DNA of 64,000 nt from Cytophagales bacterium (lineage in GTDB: Bacteria; Bacteroidota; Bacteroidia; Cytophagales; Bernardetiaceae), in the NCBI GenBank assembly GCA_004293815.1, contig RDZD01000020.1, forward strand, positions 1-64,000. Direction: 5' to 3'. The position numbers and the translations under genes were made by a program. The notes beneath the pieces are model-generated. The model searched no databases and was not told where the DNA came from. It was given only the letters and a program-made list of their open reading frames with translations. Of the stretch, positions 63,789 through 64,000 are shown piece after piece; positions within the stretch are counted from its first letter, which is position 1, and every line of letters starts with the position of its first letter.

Positions 63789-64000
63789 TTATTTACCCAA
63801 AAGCTTTTTGAGCAGATTGTGTACAAATGGGAGCTTTGATTTTACCGCAAGGCTTGTCCGATCTCTGAACAAGTTAAAATCAGATGCTCGTGAACCAGCA
63901 TATTGATAAACATGCCACTTAGAGTGATGAAAAATTTTGCCTTGTCCATAAGCATAGAAGCAAGTACTTGGCTTTTCTAAGGCCGAGGCTAAGGTTGCCC
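63789..64000 (-). CDS. 3' end of an unidentified gene (partial at right edge)
   Basis: An open frame on the minus strand runs from the right edge to TAA at 63789-63791 and gives 69 residues, ATLASALEKPSTCFYAYGQG onward, ending LPFVHNLLKKLLGK. The amino acid mix (aromatic, basic C-terminal helix) looks coding, but no motif identifies the family. The start lies outside the window. It is convergent with porQ; the 93 nt between them include no clear hairpin. Confidence 0.55.
   Translation of the reverse strand, partial: ATLASALEKPSTCFYAYGQGKIFHHSKWHVYQYAGSRASDFNLFRDRTSLAVKSKLPFVHNLLKKLLGK

Noticed and set aside
1-64000. tRNA, rRNA, CRISPR, IS elements or prophage
   Set aside because: Intergenic regions showed no tRNA T-loop pattern, no regular short repeats with spacers, no transposase or integrase frames, and no phage genes.

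Overview
The window reads as a chromosomal segment of a Bacteroidota bacterium, most likely of the Cytophagales type. Supporting signs are a type IX secretion protein (PorQ) and a 2,506-residue secreted protein with a C-terminal sorting-like domain. Others are a RemB/Wzi-like barrel, DUF1573, YtxH and MuiA/DUF4139 proteins, and lipoproteins with acidic residues after the lipid cysteine. Several intergenic regions carry the Bacteroidota promoter form TTTG-N19-21-TAnnTTTG. I found no rRNA, tRNA, CRISPR array, insertion sequence or prophage. Both strands are used and most transcription units hold one to three genes.

Region 1 (1-1.5 kb) is the only accessory-looking stretch. It has an RHS-repeat core fragment running off the left edge, a secreted hypothetical protein whose end runs out of frame into that fragment, a second short RHS-like remnant sharing an exact 20-bp block, and a beta-helix-like protein. 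Region 2 (1.6-19 kb) is mostly housekeeping: ndk, a TPP-riboswitch-controlled TonB receptor (probable thiamine-compound uptake), a response regulator, mutS2, a mono-haem lipoprotein with a Wzi/RemB-like barrel, cysS, gcvH, msrA with a previously unlisted 34-residue membrane peptide, DUF1573, an amidase, murF and a half-length GT5 protein.

Region 3 (19-32 kb) has a three-gene operon (universal stress protein, DUF2062 membrane protein, Ca2+-type P-ATPase) with 4-bp overlaps, then comEC, pyrH, an AlkB-like dioxygenase, cytochrome oxidase subunits III and IV, a metallo-hydrolase, a lone sdhB, a two-anchor coiled-coil protein and a small barrel protein. Region 4 (32-44 kb) has a CoA-transferase, a lipoprotein and the giant Ig/lamin-tail protein, which meets cdaA (c-di-AMP synthase) tail to tail.

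Region 5 (44-50 kb) is a cobalamin-linked locus. A B12 riboswitch followed by an intrinsic terminator precedes a BtuG-like surface propeller lipoprotein. Divergently, a flippase gene is followed by a second BtuG-like paralogue and nth. No btuB is present in the window. Region 6 (50-64 kb) has rny with an unusually long leader, a MuiA-like protein, valS, a UMF1 transporter, a lipoprotein, a two-domain FKBP lipoprotein, a STAS-like protein, hflX, porQ and the 3' end of an unidentified gene at the right edge.

The best candidates for new biology are the RHS-derived scrap at the left edge, the riboswitch-controlled BtuG pair around a flippase, the candidate switching helix below the TPP riboswitch, the long rny leader and the msrA-linked micropeptide. 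I see no clear multi-gene system of an entirely unknown type. All functional calls are from reading the sequence; no database search was run.
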